Below are positions 62,560 through 64,000 of a stretch of DNA of 64,000 nt, piece after piece. Location of the stretch: NCBI RefSeq assembly GCF_007109405.1, contig NZ_VJOY01000001.1, positions 372,001 through 436,000 on the forward strand, written 5' to 3'. A program made the position numbers and the translations under genes. This DNA is from Pseudomonas mangiferae. Lineage in GTDB: Bacteria; Pseudomonadota; Gammaproteobacteria; Pseudomonadales; Pseudomonadaceae. Within the stretch, counting starts at the first letter, position 1; the number at the start of each line of letters is the position of its first letter. The notes under the pieces were generated by a model. The model ran no database searches. It was given only the letters and a program-made list of their open reading frames with translations, and was not told where the DNA came from.

Positions 62560-63576
62560 TCAGCGCAGCTTGGCCAGTCGCTCGGTGAGCAGGTCGAAGA
62601 ACCCCTGGGCATCGCCCTCGGTGATCCAGGTGACGTTCTTCGGCTGCTGCAGGCCGTCGTACCAGTCCGGGACGGACTGGCCGAAGGTAAGACCCTCGCG
62701 GCTGTCCACCTCCAGGTGCACGCTACGGCCGCTGAACAGCTGTGGGCGCAGCAGGTAGGCGATCACGCTGGCATCGTGGATCGGCCCGCCGGACAGCCCG
62801 TAATGCTCCATGTCGCGCTTCACGTATTCGTTGAGGATGTCGGCGACGGTCTTGCCGGCCTGGTTGCCCAGCCCCTGCAGTTTGTCGATGCGCGCCTGGC
62901 TGGTGAGGACCTTGTGGGTCACGTCCAGGGGGATGTAGGTCAGCGGCACACCGCTGGCCAGCACGACCTGGGCGGCATGGGGATCGGCGTACAGGTTGAA
63001 TTCCGCCACCGGGGTGATGTTGCCGCCGTTGAAGTGGGCACCGCCCATGACCACCACTTCCTTGATGCCCTTGACGATCTCCGGCGCCTGGATCAGCGCC
63101 AGGGCCAGATTGGTCTGCGGGCCGAGCATGGCGATGGTGACGCTCTTGGGCGGCGCGGCGCGCAGGGTGTCGATCAGGTAAGTGACCGCACTGCCCGGCG
63201 CCAGGCCCTTGGCCGGTTCGTGGACGGGAATCGGCAGGCCTTCCGCGCCGTGGATGTCGGCGGCGTAGATCGGCGTGCGCAGCAACGGCCTGGGCGAGCC
63301 AGCGTAGACCGGCACATCCTCGCGACCGGCCCACTCCCGGGCCAGCCGGGCATTGCGCGAAGTCTTCTCCAGGCGCACGTTGCCGGCCACGGTGGTGATG
63401 GCGCGGATGTTCAGCTCGTCGGGCGAGGCCAGGGCGAGCAGCAGCGCGACGACATCGTCGGCGCCCGGGTCAGTGTCGATGATCAGGTCGCGGCGGGCCT
63501 CGTCGGCCAGGGCGGTGGTCACGGTCAGGCTCACGAGCAGCAGGCTCCTCAGGGCAGTGCGGATGAAAGCGTTCAT
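62560..63576 (-). CDS. secreted nucleoside hydrolase
   Basis: 338 aa from ATG 63576 (AGAGGAA ribosome site); the open frame runs further upstream without support. Residues 1-24 are a signal peptide (ALRSLLLVSLTVTTALA, cleavage before DEARR), so the enzyme acts in the periplasm. The calcium-binding N-terminal motif of nucleoside hydrolases, DTDPGADD, follows at about residues 33-40, with VMGGAHFNGGNITPVAEFN and an HDASV histidine-aspartate near the C-terminus, all in family order. It hydrolyses the N-glycosidic bond of nucleosides to base and ribose for scavenging. P. aeruginosa has a comparable secreted Nuh enzyme. It is not functionally tied to the amb operon, and terminators separate them. 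Confidence 0.93.
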   Translation of the reverse strand: MNAFIRTALRSLLLVSLTVTTALADEARRDLIIDTDPGADDVVALLLALASPDELNIRAITTVAGNVRLEKTSRNARLAREWAGREDVPVYAGSPRPLLRTPIYAADIHGAEGLPIPVHEPAKGLAPGSAVTYLIDTLRAAPPKSVTIAMLGPQTNLALALIQAPEIVKGIKEVVVMGGAHFNGGNITPVAEFNLYADPHAAQVVLASGVPLTYIPLDVTHKVLTSQARIDKLQGLGNQAGKTVADILNEYVKRDMEHYGLSGGPIHDASVIAYLLRPQLFSGRSVHLEVDSREGLTFGQSVPDWYDGLQQPKNVTWITEGDAQGFFDLLTERLAKLR

Positions 63577-63926
63577 CGGTTCCTCTCGATGGTGCGGCAT
63601 GACGGCGGACTCCCTCCACCGGGTGGGGCATTGGCGGCGCCGGGGCGCTGCCTTCGCGATTCGGACCCGCTGCACCTTTGTGCCTGCGGGCAGGCCGGGC
63701 GAGGCCATGGGGTGACCGCCCTACCCTTCACCGTCCAGCGGGCACAGCCACGGCTGCCGCCCTTCGCTCATTCGCCCAGGTTCCCGGGACGACTTCGCCC
63801 GGCGAGTCTGGGTTTCTGTGCGCCCCGTCGTGGAGCGCGGTGCGTGTGAGGCGAAAACAGGCGATGCCTGTTCCAAAGCCGTTTTCAACGACGCGCCACC
63901 GAGCGCCGGCACGTTCCGTGCGGAAC
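63577..63926. other. intergenic region upstream of the nucleoside hydrolase gene
   Basis: About 350 bases of G+C-rich DNA between two minus-strand genes. A short GTTCCG-TG-CGGAAC hairpin (63,913-63,926) directly follows the stop codon of the gene at the right edge. I see no convincing promoter or operator, and no supported gene. Confidence 0.5.
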
Positions 63927-64000
63927 CTAGAACACCACCCCGGCGATCAGGGCGATGTTGCTGTACGGCTGGCATTCGCCGGTGCGCACCAGCACCCGGG
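63927..64000 (-). CDS. C-terminal end of a protein of unknown identity (partial)
   Basis: A minus-strand frame enters from the right edge and ends at TAG 63,927-63,929. The last 23 residues end in TGECQPYSNIALIAGVVF. A terminal phenylalanine after alternating hydrophobic residues is common in outer-membrane beta-barrels, and a channel next to a secreted nucleoside hydrolase would make sense, but 23 residues are too few to name the family. The start lies outside the window. Confidence 0.6.
   Translation of the reverse strand, partial: RVLVRTGECQPYSNIALIAGVVF

Noticed and set aside
63721-63975. 84-codon minus-strand frame near the right edge
   Set aside because: It overlaps the end of the edge gene in another frame and has no ribosome site or domain.

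Overview
The window looks like a Pseudomonas chromosome. It is very G+C-rich, with coding bias strong enough to open long false frames on the antisense strand. One complete operon matches the P. aeruginosa amb locus (ambA-ambE) in gene order, strand and domain architecture. Genus is an inference from gene content; species cannot be told.

Region 1 (1 to 44,090, all on the minus strand, transcribed right to left) is a large assembly line without acyltransferase domains, so a trans-AT PKS with a hybrid NRPS start. Three giant genes follow each other: 44,090-23,970, 23,902-8,642 and 8,645 to beyond the left edge (the last two overlap by ATGA). In order of use the line reads: A(Ser code)-PCP-tandem SagB-like oxidase, KS0-ACP, KS-DH-KR-cMT-ACP, KS-DH-KR-ACP-ACP, KS-DH-KR | cMT-ACP (module split between two proteins), KS-KR-cMT-ACP, KS-KR-ACP, KS-KR-cMT-ACP-ACP, KS-DH-KR-ACP, KS-DH-KR (cut by the window). 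Colinearity would predict a serine-derived, oxidatively modified starter, then a methyl-branched polyene, then a methyl-branched polyol, then more double bonds. No trans-AT, enoylreductase or release domain lies in the window; they must lie further left or elsewhere. I do not recognise the pathway, and it is the best candidate here for something undescribed.

Region 2 (44,091 to about 45,490) is a visibly A+T-rich island. It holds the upstream region of the PKS genes, an operator-like palindrome, and one small plus-strand gene of unknown function (103 aa).

Region 3 (45,489 to 48,421) holds a cytochrome P450 gene and an overlapping antibiotic-biosynthesis-monooxygenase gene with a frameshift, both on minus. 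Divergent from them on plus are an ArsR-type regulator and a GNAT acetyltransferase. The P450 pair may serve the PKS, but this is only proximity. Next comes a roughly 143-bp full-length palindromic, MITE-like element and a small secreted four-cysteine protein gene.

Region 4 (49,264 to 62,298, minus) is the amb operon: LysE-type exporter (ambA), NRPS AmbB, two SyrP-like Fe(II)/2-oxoglutarate oxygenases (AmbC, AmbD) and NRPS AmbE with a nested FkbM-type methyltransferase and a terminal thioesterase. The binding-pocket codes I read (Ala-like in AmbB, Glu-like in AmbE) fit the known Ala-Glu-Ala tripeptide route to the antimetabolite L-2-amino-4-methoxy-trans-3-butenoate (AMB).

Region 5 (62,560 to the right edge) holds a secreted nucleoside hydrolase and the last 23 codons of a further minus-strand gene.
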